From the NCBI GenBank assembly GCA_026770585.1, contig MU646609.1, forward strand, positions 200,794-212,429: a stretch of DNA of 11,636 nucleotides, in the 5' to 3' direction. Position numbers and translations under genes: made by a program. Below, one piece after another: positions 1-6,037 of this stretch. The number at the start of each line of letters is the position of its first letter. Position 1 is the first letter of the stretch. The DNA is from Baffinella frigidus (taxonomy: Eukaryota; Cryptophyceae; Cryptomonadales; Baffinellaceae). The notes below the pieces were generated by a model. It was not told where the DNA came from, did no database searches, and was given only the letters and a program-made list of their open reading frames with translations.

Positions 1-84
1 CCCCACACCCCACACCCCACACCCCACACCTCAAACCCCAAACCCCAAACCCCACACCCCACACCTCAAACCCGAAACCCCAAC
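1..84. repeat. Degenerate C-rich heptamer tandem repeat (CCCCACA/CCCCAAA/CCTCAAA)
   Basis: Twelve head-to-tail 7-bp units run from the first base: CCCCACA four times, then CCTCAAA, CCCCAAA twice, CCCCACA twice, CCTCAAA, CCCGAAA and CCCCAAC. The unit length and C-rich/A-rich split match the CCCTAAA array further on, so this is probably a diverged telomere-like repeat. It is cut by the window edge, so its full length is unknown. It could equally be an ordinary minisatellite. Confidence 0.85.
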
Positions 85-168
85 GCAGGCACGTGAAAGA
101 CCCGTTTGCTGTTCTTCCGGGAAACCGGAAAGAGAAGCCTCTCTACGACCGGAACGACCCCCTCTAGG
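85..168. other. Spacer with a GAAA-capped 6-bp hairpin
   Basis: No gene is seen. At 115-130 TTCCGG and CCGGAA flank GAAA, a perfect 6-bp stem with a four-base loop. It is too short to claim a function and could be chance. Confidence 0.4.
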
Positions 169-327
169 CACACAGCGGGCTACGAAGGCATTTTTGGGCG
201 CTGAGAGCCCGAGTTTCCGTCACCTTATCCGTAGGAGCCCCCCTATGTCCCTACGGGTTGCCTACCGTAGGGTCCTAGGTCTTGTCGCGTAGGGGTTATT
301 CAAAATCCCTTGGAAGTCCGCTGTGTG
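169..327 (+). mobile_element. Family B inverted-repeat element, copy 1 (complete, 159 bp)
   Basis: The left end CACACAGCGGGCTACGAAGG pairs with the right end read in reverse, CACACAGCGGACTTCCAAGG, giving imperfect terminal inverted repeats of about 25 bp. The body is GC-rich and non-coding. Two more copies lie at 7677-7836 (opposite orientation) and 9086-9219 (right end lost), which fixes the boundaries. No clear target-site duplication is seen, so the superfamily is not assigned. With no coding capacity it would be a MITE-type non-autonomous element. Confidence 0.8.
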
Positions 328-340
328 GGCCGTGCTGTGT

Positions 341-378
341 CCTCCGGAACCAAACCCTCGAGGGTTTGGTTCCGGAGG
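341..378. repeat. Perfect 38-bp spacerless palindrome
   Basis: Bases 341-359 and 360-378 are exact reverse complements with no loop, centred on CCCTCGAGGG. It sits between a family B element and a family A element and does not share their sequences. It may be a tiny fold-back element, a binding site for a dimeric protein, or a hairpin scar. Confidence 0.9.
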
Positions 379-385
379 TCTCCAG

Positions 386-507
386 TACAGGGGTACCTCG
401 CTCATAAGAAACCGCCCCCCCCTAGGACCCTACAGTAGGCCTATGCGTAGGGCCCTATGGTGGTCCTTGGGGGGGGGCGGTTTCTCATGAGCGAGGTCTC
501 CAGTACA
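386..507 (+). mobile_element. Family A palindromic MITE, copy 1 (altered right end)
   Basis: Family A has two arms reading TACAGGGGTACCTCGCTCAT, then AAGAAACCG, a run of C and CTAGGACC, and the reverse complement on the other side, around an asymmetric core of about 30 bp. The TA at each end behaves as a target duplication and CAGGGG as the element end, the pattern of Tc1/mariner-type MITEs. Here the left end is intact, but the right end stops at GCGAGG and continues as TCTCCAGTACA, a copy of the bases just left of the element. The core is in the orientation ACAGTAGGCCTATGC. Confidence 0.9.
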
Positions 508-540
508 ACGGCTAGCTCTGTCTGCATCAAGGTGAGAGGA

Positions 541-666
541 TACAGGGGTACCTCGCTCATACGAAAGTGCCACCCCTTAGGACCCTACAGTGGGCCCATG
601 CTAGGGCCCTACGGTGATCCTAGGGGGGGGGGGGTAGTTTTTAATGAGAAGGATGACCCTCTCTAG
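541..666 (+). mobile_element. Family A palindromic MITE, copy 2 (diverged right arm)
   Basis: The left end TACAGGGGTACCTCGCTCAT is perfect. The right arm has drifted: the G run has expanded to 12, and the end reads AATGAGAAGGATGACCCTCT instead of the usual GAGCGAGGTACCCCTGTA. The open frame reading through copies 1 and 2 on the plus strand is only the translation of the repeat, not a gene. Confidence 0.85.
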
Positions 667-726
667 AGCGGTGTGCAGAGAAGATGGCCGCCGAAATAAT
701 AAAAATGGTTTTAAGGTTACGTTTTT

Positions 727-892
727 GTAGAGCGCTTGCGGGAAAACTTGGCCGAGTAAAGAAGATCTTTTTCAGAAATCGAGAAAAGTTTGTCAGGGCG
801 TGAGATGTAAACAGTCCATCTAAACGATTCCGGTAAAAATTCTGAAAATGTTTCTCTTGAAAATCGGCCAAGTTTTCCCGCAAGCGCTCTAC
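727..892. mobile_element. Family C inverted-repeat element (166 bp, 29-bp perfect TIRs)
   Basis: Bases 727-755 and 864-892 are exact 29-bp inverted repeats beginning GTAGAGCGCTTGCGGG. The match continues loosely inward (AAGAAGATCTTTTTCAG against its partner near 841-858). The AT-rich 108-bp middle has no stop-free frame of note. This is the only copy in the window, so the exact ends and target duplication cannot be confirmed. MITE-like by structure. Confidence 0.85.
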
Positions 893-930
893 CGAGAACC
901 GTCAACTTTTACCGATTTTTCGGCAAAACA

Positions 931-1002
931 GTAGGGGTATGCCTAGGGCCCTAAGGTGGTCCTAGGAGGGGAGCAGTTTCTTATGAGCGAGGTACCCCTG
1001 TA
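931..1002 (+). mobile_element. Family A MITE, solo right half (a)
   Basis: Only the core and right arm are present, ending GAGCGAGGTACCCCTGTA. The left arm is absent. The core has the orientation TATGCCTAGGGCCCTA. It joins directly onto a second half copy, so the pair looks like the product of hairpin-mediated deletion between neighbouring elements. Confidence 0.8.
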
Positions 1003-1083
1003 GGACTGCCATAGGGCCATACGCATAGTCCAACCGTAGGGTCCTAGGGAGGTGCGGTTTCTTATCAGCGAGGTACCCCTGTA
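1003..1083 (-). mobile_element. Family A MITE, solo half (b)
   Basis: A second arm abuts the previous one and ends CAGCGAGGTACCCCTGTA. Its core (GCCATAGGGCCATACGCATA) is inverted relative to half (a), so it derives from an element in the opposite orientation. The left arm is missing. Confidence 0.75.
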
Positions 1084-1175
1084 CCGTCGGGTTGCTGTTA
1101 CTCTGTACTAAAGCTCCGATTGCTCCAATCGCCCTCCACTAGCTCCCTGCCTTCCTCCCCCCCGAATGCGGGGCG

Positions 1176-1296
1176 TACAGGGGTACCTCGCTCATAAGAA
1201 ACTGCCGCCCCCTAGGACCCTACAGTAGGCCTATGCCTAGGGCCCTATGGTGGTCCTAGGGGGGGGGGTGTTTCTTATGAGCGAGGTACCCCTGTA
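1176..1296 (+). mobile_element. Family A palindromic MITE, copy 3 (complete, best preserved)
   Basis: Both ends are intact: TACAGGGGTACCTCGCTCAT at the left and its exact reverse complement at the right, with TA at both outer ends. The arms pair through the A/T-rich AAGAAAC block and the C/G runs, leaving about 30 bp of core. It is a good reference copy for the family. Confidence 0.93.
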
Positions 1297-1387
1297 CAGG
1301 GACGCCCTCAGCGATTTCGTGTATGAAAAGTGAGAATGGATGCTGCATGTAGAGAGCCTACTCGAAATGAAGGACACGCACCGCCCC

Positions 1388-1507
1388 TACAGGAATACCT
1401 CGCTCATAAGAAAGCCCCCCCCCCCAGGACCACCATAGGGCCCTGGGCATAGGCCTACGGCAGGGTCCTAGGGGAGGGCTGTTTTTTATGAGCGAAATAC
1501 CCCTGTA
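1388..1507 (-). mobile_element. Family A palindromic MITE, copy 4 (core inverted)
   Basis: The ends are TACAGGAATACCTCGCTCAT and AGCGAAATACCCCTGTA, so the two arms share a matching GT-to-AT type change near the end. The core reads ACCACCATAGGGCCCTGGGC, the reverse of copies 1 to 3, so the element sits in the other orientation. TA flanks both sides. Confidence 0.9.
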
Positions 1508-1592
1508 GGGGGTTCCTATGCTCCTCGGCATAGGCCTACCGTAGGGCCCTAGAGCGTCACCGAGTCGTAGGGCCCTAGAGCGTCACCGAGTC
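1508..1592. repeat. Family A core fragment followed by a 26-bp tandem duplication
   Basis: 1508-1550 resembles the A core only (GGCATAGGCCTACCGTAGGG) without arms. A 26-bp unit beginning GTAGGGCCCTAGAGCGTCAC occurs twice in exact tandem at 1541-1566 and 1567-1592, so part of the fragment was duplicated after the arms were lost. Confidence 0.8.
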
Positions 1593-1614
1593 GCGAGCCC
1601 AGTGCTAGACCTGC

Positions 1615-1689
1615 AAGGAAGCACGACCTTTCTGCAGGATAGGTTCCAGTGTCCGCCTATGGTGGGAGTTAAAAAAGCCTCAAGGACCT
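1615..1689 (-). mobile_element. Family D tailed (SINE-like) repeat, copy 1, truncated head
   Basis: Read on the minus strand from the tail side this is GGTCCTTGAGGC, then CTCCCACCATAGGCGGACAC and onward, matching D copies at 5292, 9371 and 10215. It keeps the tail end but lacks about 28 bp at the head, the direction of truncation seen in retroposed elements. No terminal inverted repeat is present. Confidence 0.7.
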
Positions 1690-1790
1690 AGACCTGCCAA
1701 AACTTCTCGGCGGGTTACATGTACATAGACATAGCCTTTGTGGGGGTGCATGCGAGGCGGTCGTATTGGTGTCAAGACTTTTCTGCTGCG
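1690..1790. other. Unassigned spacer between D copies
   Basis: No repeat family or convincing reading frame is recognised. Short overlapping open frames on both strands run through here into the flanking repeats and carry no recognisable domain. Confidence 0.4.
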
Positions 1791-1900
1791 CTCATTTGTA
1801 CAGGGAGGCTTGATGCGATCCGCCAGGAAGCAGGGCTTTCCTACAGAACCAGTTCCTGTGTCCACCTTTGGTGGGAGTTCAAAGAACCGCAAGGACCTTA
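1791..1900 (-). mobile_element. Family D SINE-like repeat, copy 2
   Basis: A nearly full-length minus-orientation copy: head TTTGTACAGGGAGGCTTGAT, middle CAGAACCAGTTCCTGTGTCC, then GGTGGGAGTTCAAAGAACC and a short tail GCAAGGACCTTA. The tail end touches or overlaps the left end of the family G element, so the two boundaries there are uncertain by a few bases. Confidence 0.75.
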
Positions 1901-2290
1901 GGCCACTTCTTAAGGGGCAGGCCATAATCCTGGATTATGGCCATAATCCCGGATTATCCTATTGGACCTCTTAAGGGGGCCATAATCCCTTCAAAATTAT
2001 AGCCTCCATTATTTTATTTTTGGCCCGTCGAGGCCATAATTCGGCGGGATTTTGGCCTCGAAAATCGAGGCCATAATTTCAACGGCACTGAGATGGGCTG
2101 GAGCGGTGGCTCCGCTGCCCTGCTGGCAGGCAGGGGCCGCTGCATTGTTCGCAACTGCAGTGGCATTCATCTGAATTATGGCCTCAGGATTATGGCATGC
2201 CTTGAGATTGGACCGAGGCCATAATCCAGCAAGGCCAAAATCCCGGATTATGGCTTCCGGATTATGCCCCTCAAGAAGTGGCCTTAAAGG
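1896..2290. mobile_element. Family G inverted-repeat element with internal iterons (~395 bp)
   Basis: The left end CCTTAGGCCACTTCTTAAGG pairs with the right end read in reverse, CCTTTAAGGCCACTTCTTGA. Inside, the 9-mer GGCCATAAT or its complement occurs at least eight times (for example 1920, 1939, 1978, 2032, 2069, 2175, 2217), with several one-base variants. Repeated subterminal motifs of this kind serve as transposase-binding sites in hAT and related DNA transposons. That role is inferred here. No transposase frame is present. The central part (2095-2165) is GC-rich with small palindromes. Confidence 0.75.
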
Positions 2291-2958
2291 TAACTCTCTC
2301 CCGAGAAACACTGGGAACTGGAGAAGTGAGAATGGAAGGTGCATCACTCGCGTTGACCGACTACTCTCAAGTTGGTGCTCTGGGTTTGCGGTACACGCCC
2401 GTCAACTTTGGACCGGGAAAGAGGCCTTGCTCACCACAATTGGTGTGCCCAAATAGACTTGAGACAGAGCTAGGAAATCTCAGGGCATGACTGTATTCAA
2501 GGATGCAAAACACTTGCCCACCCACGGGCCTGAGTAACCGTGCCCGCGTAACCCTCTCCGTCCTCCCCGCCCCATCTTGCTATGCTCAAGCACCGGCGCC
2601 GGGGCGCTCCCTGACACATCCAGAACAAACCCGGAGGAGCGCGACCATCTCGCGTTTGTCCTTGGCAAGGCGCGCAGCTGCGCTCGCGTGGTGACGACCG
2701 CGGTCGCCAGCGATGCGATCTCTGTCTTTGAGACCGGCGAAGGGTCGGGGAGCTGGCGACGGGGAGAGGAAGTTTCCTTGCACAAAGGGGGAGGGGCGGG
2801 GTTCCGGAGCGTTCTTGATGGGGATCGGCATGACTCGCCCCCAGAACATTTGTGATCCAGCATAGGCCAGATGTAGGACACACTGCCTTTCATCAGTAAG
2901 TTCTTTCAGTACGAAGTGCAAATAAAGGACATCCGCTGCTCGGGCACAAGGAAAAGTT
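2291..2958. other. GC-rich patch with overlapping open frames; possible exon, strand unresolved
   Basis: From about 2480 the base composition turns GC-rich and long frames stay open on both strands: plus 2577-2855 (92 codons) and minus frames covering 2480-2893, 2497-2883 and 2586-2957. The last starts after a stop at 2958-2960 and has no early ATG. On the minus strand a pyrimidine stretch ending GAGCAG near 2935 could be a splice acceptor, after which HFVLKELTDERQCVLHLAYA is encoded. No known domain is recognised in any frame. High GC alone keeps frames open, so this may be non-coding. 2291-2480 shows nothing. Confidence 0.2.
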
Positions 2959-2971
2959 CAAAGGGGAAGTT

Positions 2972-2999
2972 TTAGAAGGACGCGCTTAGAAGGACGTGC
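2972..2999. repeat. 14-bp tandem duplication
   Basis: TTAGAAGGACGCGC (2972-2985) is followed at once by TTAGAAGGACGTGC (2986-2999), one mismatch apart. It lies in the AT-richer stretch between the GC-rich patch and the RWP-RK gene. Confidence 0.85.
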
Positions 3000-3104
3000 A
3001 TTCGTTTATGTGTGTGGTAAACAGCAGCACGTCACGAGGGAAAGTGCGACAAACGTAAAAGAAATAATAGAACGCCGTACGTTCTCACAGAGTTGGCTAA
3101 AAAA

Positions 3105-3135
3105 GGCGGGAAAAAACTTCAAAAAAGGCGGGAAA
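3105..3135 (-). promoter_or_regulatory. Two E2F-like sites (GGCGGGAAA x2)
   Basis: GGCGGGAAA occurs at 3105-3113 and 3127-3135, both in an A-rich context. Its complement TTTCCCGCC fits the E2F/DP binding consensus of plants and animals. Paired sites 22 bp apart are suggestive, and could serve a leftward transcript or the gene at 4082. There is no direct evidence of promoter activity. Confidence 0.3.
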
Positions 3136-3157
3136 TTGCGTCTGACGAGCCGCGTGA

Positions 3158-3166
3158 TGACGTGAC
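3158..3166 (+). promoter_or_regulatory. CRE/bZIP-like site TGACGTGAC
   Basis: TGACGTGAC carries the ACGT core bound by bZIP proteins, 23 bp after the second E2F-like site. A single 9-mer match is weak alone, but the cluster adds some weight. Confidence 0.25.
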
Positions 3167-3192
3167 GAAAACGCCATGAAGTTGATAATTAC

Positions 3193-3257
3193 ATGTACTT
3201 CGTACATACCGGTACTACCTCGTACCCGGTAATTACTAATCATGAATAATTATTCAT
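3193..3257. other. AT-rich stretch with small palindromes
   Basis: ATGTAC-TTC-GTACAT (3193-3207) and the perfect 16-bp palindrome ATGAATAATTATTCAT (3242-3257) lie either side of repeated GTAC/CCGG tetramers. It could hold protein-binding sites. No function can be assigned. Confidence 0.5.
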
Positions 3258-3301
3258 AATAGAACGCTCTTATTCACCGTTGGGGGGCACAATTTGCACG
3301 C

Positions 3302-3319
3302 GTCACGTGCCCACGTGAC
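3302..3319. promoter_or_regulatory. Double G-box in inverted arrangement
   Basis: GTCACGTGCCCACGTGAC holds two CACGTG cores (3304-3309 and 3312-3317) and is a near-perfect palindrome. CACGTG is the G-box/E-box bound by bZIP and bHLH factors. It lies about 760 bp upstream of the RWP-RK start codon, so a role in that gene is possible but unproven. Confidence 0.35.
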
Positions 3320-3342
3320 TGGTCAGAGTTCGTGTCCGTGAC

Positions 3343-3484
3343 CTCGTTTACAAGATGTATTGAGATACGAGCTCGTTTACAAGATCCCGAGCGGTCGGAG
3401 CGGGAGAAAACTGCCTTCTCGATCCGAAAGATCATCCTTCTACCCGGTAGATCATCAACTGCCTTCTCGATCCGAAAGATCATC
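3343..3484. repeat. Two nested direct repeats (14 bp and 28 bp)
   Basis: CTCGTTTACAAGAT occurs at 3343-3356 and 3372-3385. A 28-bp segment starting AACTGCCTTCTCGATCCGAA occurs exactly at 3409-3436 and 3457-3484, 48 bp apart, with a partial third trace (GGTAGATCATCAAC) between. Open frames spanning here on both strands are artefacts of the duplication. Confidence 0.85.
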
Positions 3485-4081
3485 AATTTCGTCGCGGTCC
3501 GTGACTTCCTTGTGTAGTAAAGAGTGTTTCAGATTGGGCTACCGGTACGAGCTCGTACAGGCCTCGTAGCGGTGCACAAGGAACAATTCGAGTTTACGAC
3601 AGGGCACCCTCGTGACTTCGTGTTTCGAGAATTTCATCAAGCCGTTTCAAGCCGTTTGTTGCATCTATTGGCCATCTATTCGAAAAGAAAAAATTGTGCG
3701 AAAATAGAAGGCTTGGAATACAGTGTGTGTACCGATACCCAGTATCCTTAACAAACATTATTACGGTTCGTGTCAGCAAATTCGATCCGATTTGGTACGT
3801 GGAGGGAAGAAGTCACGATTGGTGGCCATTTAATCTTACAAGATTACAACTAGAGGTACCTTTGATCACGAGGCAGGAGCTGTTTAAAAGCATCTTGTTT
3901 TAAAAGCGACGCATTTGATTTCTGATACAGGTGCAACAACTCTGACTTTCCCGCTTGGCCCCGTCATCGTCCACGCTTCCTCTGCCACGACACGCTTCTC
4001 CTCCTGTGACCGTCACCGCGCGTATCCTTCGCGTCACCGGATTTCCGCTGCCACCTGCCCCCACCACTCTCGTGTACCAAG
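3485..4081 (+). promoter_or_regulatory. Probable promoter and 5' leader of the RWP-RK gene
   Basis: No gene or repeat family is seen. TTTAAAA at 3883-3889 and TTTTAAAA at 3898-3905 are the only TATA-like motifs, about 180-200 bp before the ATG. After about 3940 the sequence turns C/T-rich, as in many 5' leaders. An in-frame TGA at 4007-4009 closes the frame ahead of the ATG. The exact transcription start cannot be placed. Confidence 0.35.
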
Positions 4082-5098
4082 ATGCCGAAGAAGAGCAGGT
4101 CGTGCGTGTTCTTCCCTCGCCGCAAGGTAGGAGACAATGCGGAGCCTGGGCCCCACGTCAGCGTGAACTACGAGGTGCTCGAGTCCCTCTTCCACCTCCC
4201 GCTGAAGGACGCCGCGCGTGAACTGGGCCTCTCCCCCACAACTTTTAAGAAGGCCTGCAGACGATTCAACATGGATGTGTGGCCATTCCGGAAGGGACAG
4301 AGCCGGATCCCCGTCGCGCGGAGGAACACACTGACTGGTGGCGTCAATGCCGCCAGCACCATCTGCGCGCCCGCCGCGCCCGTTCTGCCCATGCTTCAGC
4401 AAACGGAGATGCACCGCGCCCTCTCCGGCCATTCTTCAGATGCACCAAGACAACCGTGGAGGGACGCGTCAGCGTTCAAATTCTCCTTCTCCTCCGCCTG
4501 CTCGACCGTCCGAGCGTCTTCCTCTTTCGCGCTCCGCCGGGACAGCCCCGACGCTGACGACACGTTTTTCAATACGGGCTTCTACGGCGCTGCGCCAAAG
4601 GGCCTGCTCCAGCACTCCTCGTCTCTCGACGTTCGATCAAAGGTTTTCCCCGATTCACGACACGCCGGGCCGGCGTTGATGCTCACCCCCTTCCCGCCGC
4701 CGTCCCTCCACAATCCCTTCGCGTCGCTCGACGCTGACGACGCGCCTTCGTGCTTCCCACCGCTTGACTCGCCGTCGAGCATCGACTATTTCCCAAACGG
4801 CGTCTGCATCGGGGTGCCCTTCGCCTTGGCGCCGTTCGGCGCGGGTGTGGTTCCGGAGGTCTGCACCAAGGTCCCACCGCCAGCCGGAGACCTCCTGAAC
4901 CAATGCCTCGAGGGCCCGTCTGGGTGCGTCGAGGCGGTGATGGCGTACCTCGACGGGCCTCTCTCGAGAGAGGAGAACTTCGACTTCATGTTTGTCGAGG
5001 AGGAGGAGGTGGGGGATGCGCTCCAGGTGGCGGCCACTTACGCCACGGCGCCGACCACTTTCGGCGCGGCTGAAAAGGTCTTGAAGAAGTCTGGCTAG
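4082..5098 (+). CDS. RWP-RK domain transcription factor
   Basis: A 338-residue intronless frame. Residues ~26-73 match the RWP-RK DNA-binding domain: the helix YEVLESLFHLPLKDAARELG, then LSPTTFKKACRRFNM, then the signature V66-W67-P68-F69-R70-K71. The usual first Arg of RWPxRK is Val here; W, P, R and K are kept. Basic clusters near the N terminus (K3, K4, R6; R13-K15) could aid nuclear import. Residues ~80-285 are Ser/Pro/Ala-rich and probably disordered. Residues 300-309 (FDFMFVEEEE) are acidic and aromatic, like an activation region. There is no GAF-like or PB1 region, so it is not an NLP; it resembles the short RKD/algal type, except that the domain is N-terminal. The family regulates nitrogen responses and gamete or mating programmes; which applies is unknown. 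Start: first ATG after the in-frame stop at 4007, with A at -3. CGCAAG|GTAGG at 4126 could be a splice donor, but the frame continues cleanly through it. Confidence 0.88.
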   Translation: MPKKSRSCVFFPRRKVGDNAEPGPHVSVNYEVLESLFHLPLKDAARELGLSPTTFKKACRRFNMDVWPFRKGQSRIPVARRNTLTGGVNAASTICAPAAPVLPMLQQTEMHRALSGHSSDAPRQPWRDASAFKFSFSSACSTVRASSSFALRRDSPDADDTFFNTGFYGAAPKGLLQHSSSLDVRSKVFPDSRHAGPALMLTPFPPPSLHNPFASLDADDAPSCFPPLDSPSSIDYFPNGVCIGVPFALAPFGAGVVPEVCTKVPPPAGDLLNQCLEGPSGCVEAVMAYLDGPLSREENFDFMFVEEEEVGDALQVAATYATAPTTFGAAEKVLKKSG

Positions 5099-5150
5099 CG
5101 AGGAGGCAAGTCTTCAGCGTCAGCGTCCGACGTGCCGCCCTGGGTGCTGG

Positions 5151-5268
5151 TACAGGGGTACCTCGCTCATAAGAAACCGCCCCCCTAGGACCACCATAGG
5201 GCCCTACGCATAGGCCTACTGTATGGTCCTACGGGGTGGCACTTTCTTATGAGCGAGGTAGCCCTGTA
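5151..5268 (-). mobile_element. Family A palindromic MITE, copy 5 (in the 3' flank of the RWP-RK gene)
   Basis: The ends are TACAGGGGTACCTCGCTCAT and GCGAGGTAGCCCTGTA, with TA on both sides. The core is inverted (ACCACCATAGGGCCCTACGC). It begins 52 bp after the RWP-RK stop codon, so it probably lies in the 3' untranslated region and would add a long hairpin to the transcript. No AATAAA or TGTAA signal is seen between the stop and the element. Confidence 0.9.
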
Positions 5269-5291
5269 GGGCGAGAAACAGCCACGCGCGC

Positions 5292-5402
5292 CCTTTAGGT
5301 CCTTGAGGTTCTTCGAGCTCCCAACATAGGCGGACACCGGAACTTGTTCTGTAGAAAGGCCATGCTTCCTTTCGGATCACATCAAGCCCCCCTGCACAGA
5401 GC
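5292..5402 (+). mobile_element. Family D SINE-like repeat, copy 3 (full length)
   Basis: In plus orientation it reads tail first: CCTTTAGGTCCTTGAGGTTC, then TTCGAGCTCCCAACATAGGC and GGACACCGGAACTTGTTCTG, ending CCCCCCTGCACAGAG. The tail is made of the 9-bp unit CCTTTAGGT. There are no terminal inverted repeats and no coding potential. It is a good reference copy for D. Confidence 0.8.
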
Positions 5403-5658
5403 GCACGAACAGGGCTGCCTCGCGCCCCGACGCTCCGCTCCTTTGCTCCCTGGGTGGGAGAGCCGGGGCGGGGGGGGGGGGTACAGGTAGCGACCGAGGT
5501 GCGAGTGTGTTAGGGTGAAGTCAAGTGTTTGAAAGAGGGTGTGGGAGTGCGGGTGGTGGTGTCTTCGTGAAAAAGTAAAGGCGTTTGCTTCAATTGAAGC
5601 CCGTGTGTCTGATGCTCGGCTCATGGACGATTCGGCTCATGGACGATTCGGAAGGCGG
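5403..5658. other. Low-complexity spacer: 12-base G run and 16-bp tandem duplication
   Basis: A run of 12 G lies at 5470-5481, followed by GT-rich sequence. GCTTCAATTGAAGC (5587-5600) is a 14-bp palindrome. CGGCTCATGGACGATT is repeated exactly in tandem at 5617-5632 and 5633-5648. A minus-strand His/Ser/Pro-rich frame here reflects the skewed composition; I see no gene. Confidence 0.6.
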
Positions 5659-5783
5659 TGCAGGGGTACACCGCTCATAAGAAAACGCCCCCCCCCCTTA
5701 GGATCCTACAGTAGGCCTATGCCCAGGGCCCTATGGTGGTCCTAGCGAGGGGGGCGCTTTCTTGTGAGCGAGGAACCCCTTTA
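5659..5783 (+). mobile_element. Family A palindromic MITE, copy 6 (diverged ends)
   Basis: The left end TGCAGGGGTACACCGCTCAT and right end GAGCGAGGAACCCCTTTA both carry changes, including loss of the TA at the left. The core is in the common orientation (ACAGTAGGCCTATGC). It looks older than copies 3 and 7. Confidence 0.87.
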
Positions 5784-6037
5784 GAACCACTCGAGGCAGA
5801 CCGTGGCCTTGTGAAATCGACGAATGGCTGGGTACAACCTCTTTTTATAGGATTTGTACGGGCTCTATCACGTTACCCTACGGAATTTCGTGGAGAAACG
5901 TGACAAATCCCTTCCAAATCTTGGACGCAAGCGCAAAGCCAACATTCAAGAAAAGGGTACGGTCAGCCTCGAGTGCTAGGTGGCGATTTTGTTGCGACCC
6001 GAGAAACGCGTGCTTTCATAATGGTGTCAGCACCCCT
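5784..6037. other. Unassigned spacer
   Basis: No repeat family, RNA gene or convincing frame is recognised. A plus-strand frame starting at 5900 runs into the next MITE and ends in its translated core, so it is not taken as a gene. Confidence 0.4.

Noticed and set aside
386-1507. CRISPR-like array
   Set aside because: The repeats are ~120-bp palindromes with TA flanks and irregular spacing in eukaryotic DNA, with no cas genes.
4034-4903. Long alternative frames on both strands across the RWP-RK gene
   Set aside because: They are shadows of a GC-rich coding frame. Only the 4082-5098 frame carries a recognisable domain.
5292-5402. Family D as a tRNA gene or clear tRNA-derived SINE
   Set aside because: No cloverleaf and no convincing A box. 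The B-box-like GAGCTCGAAG alone is too weak.
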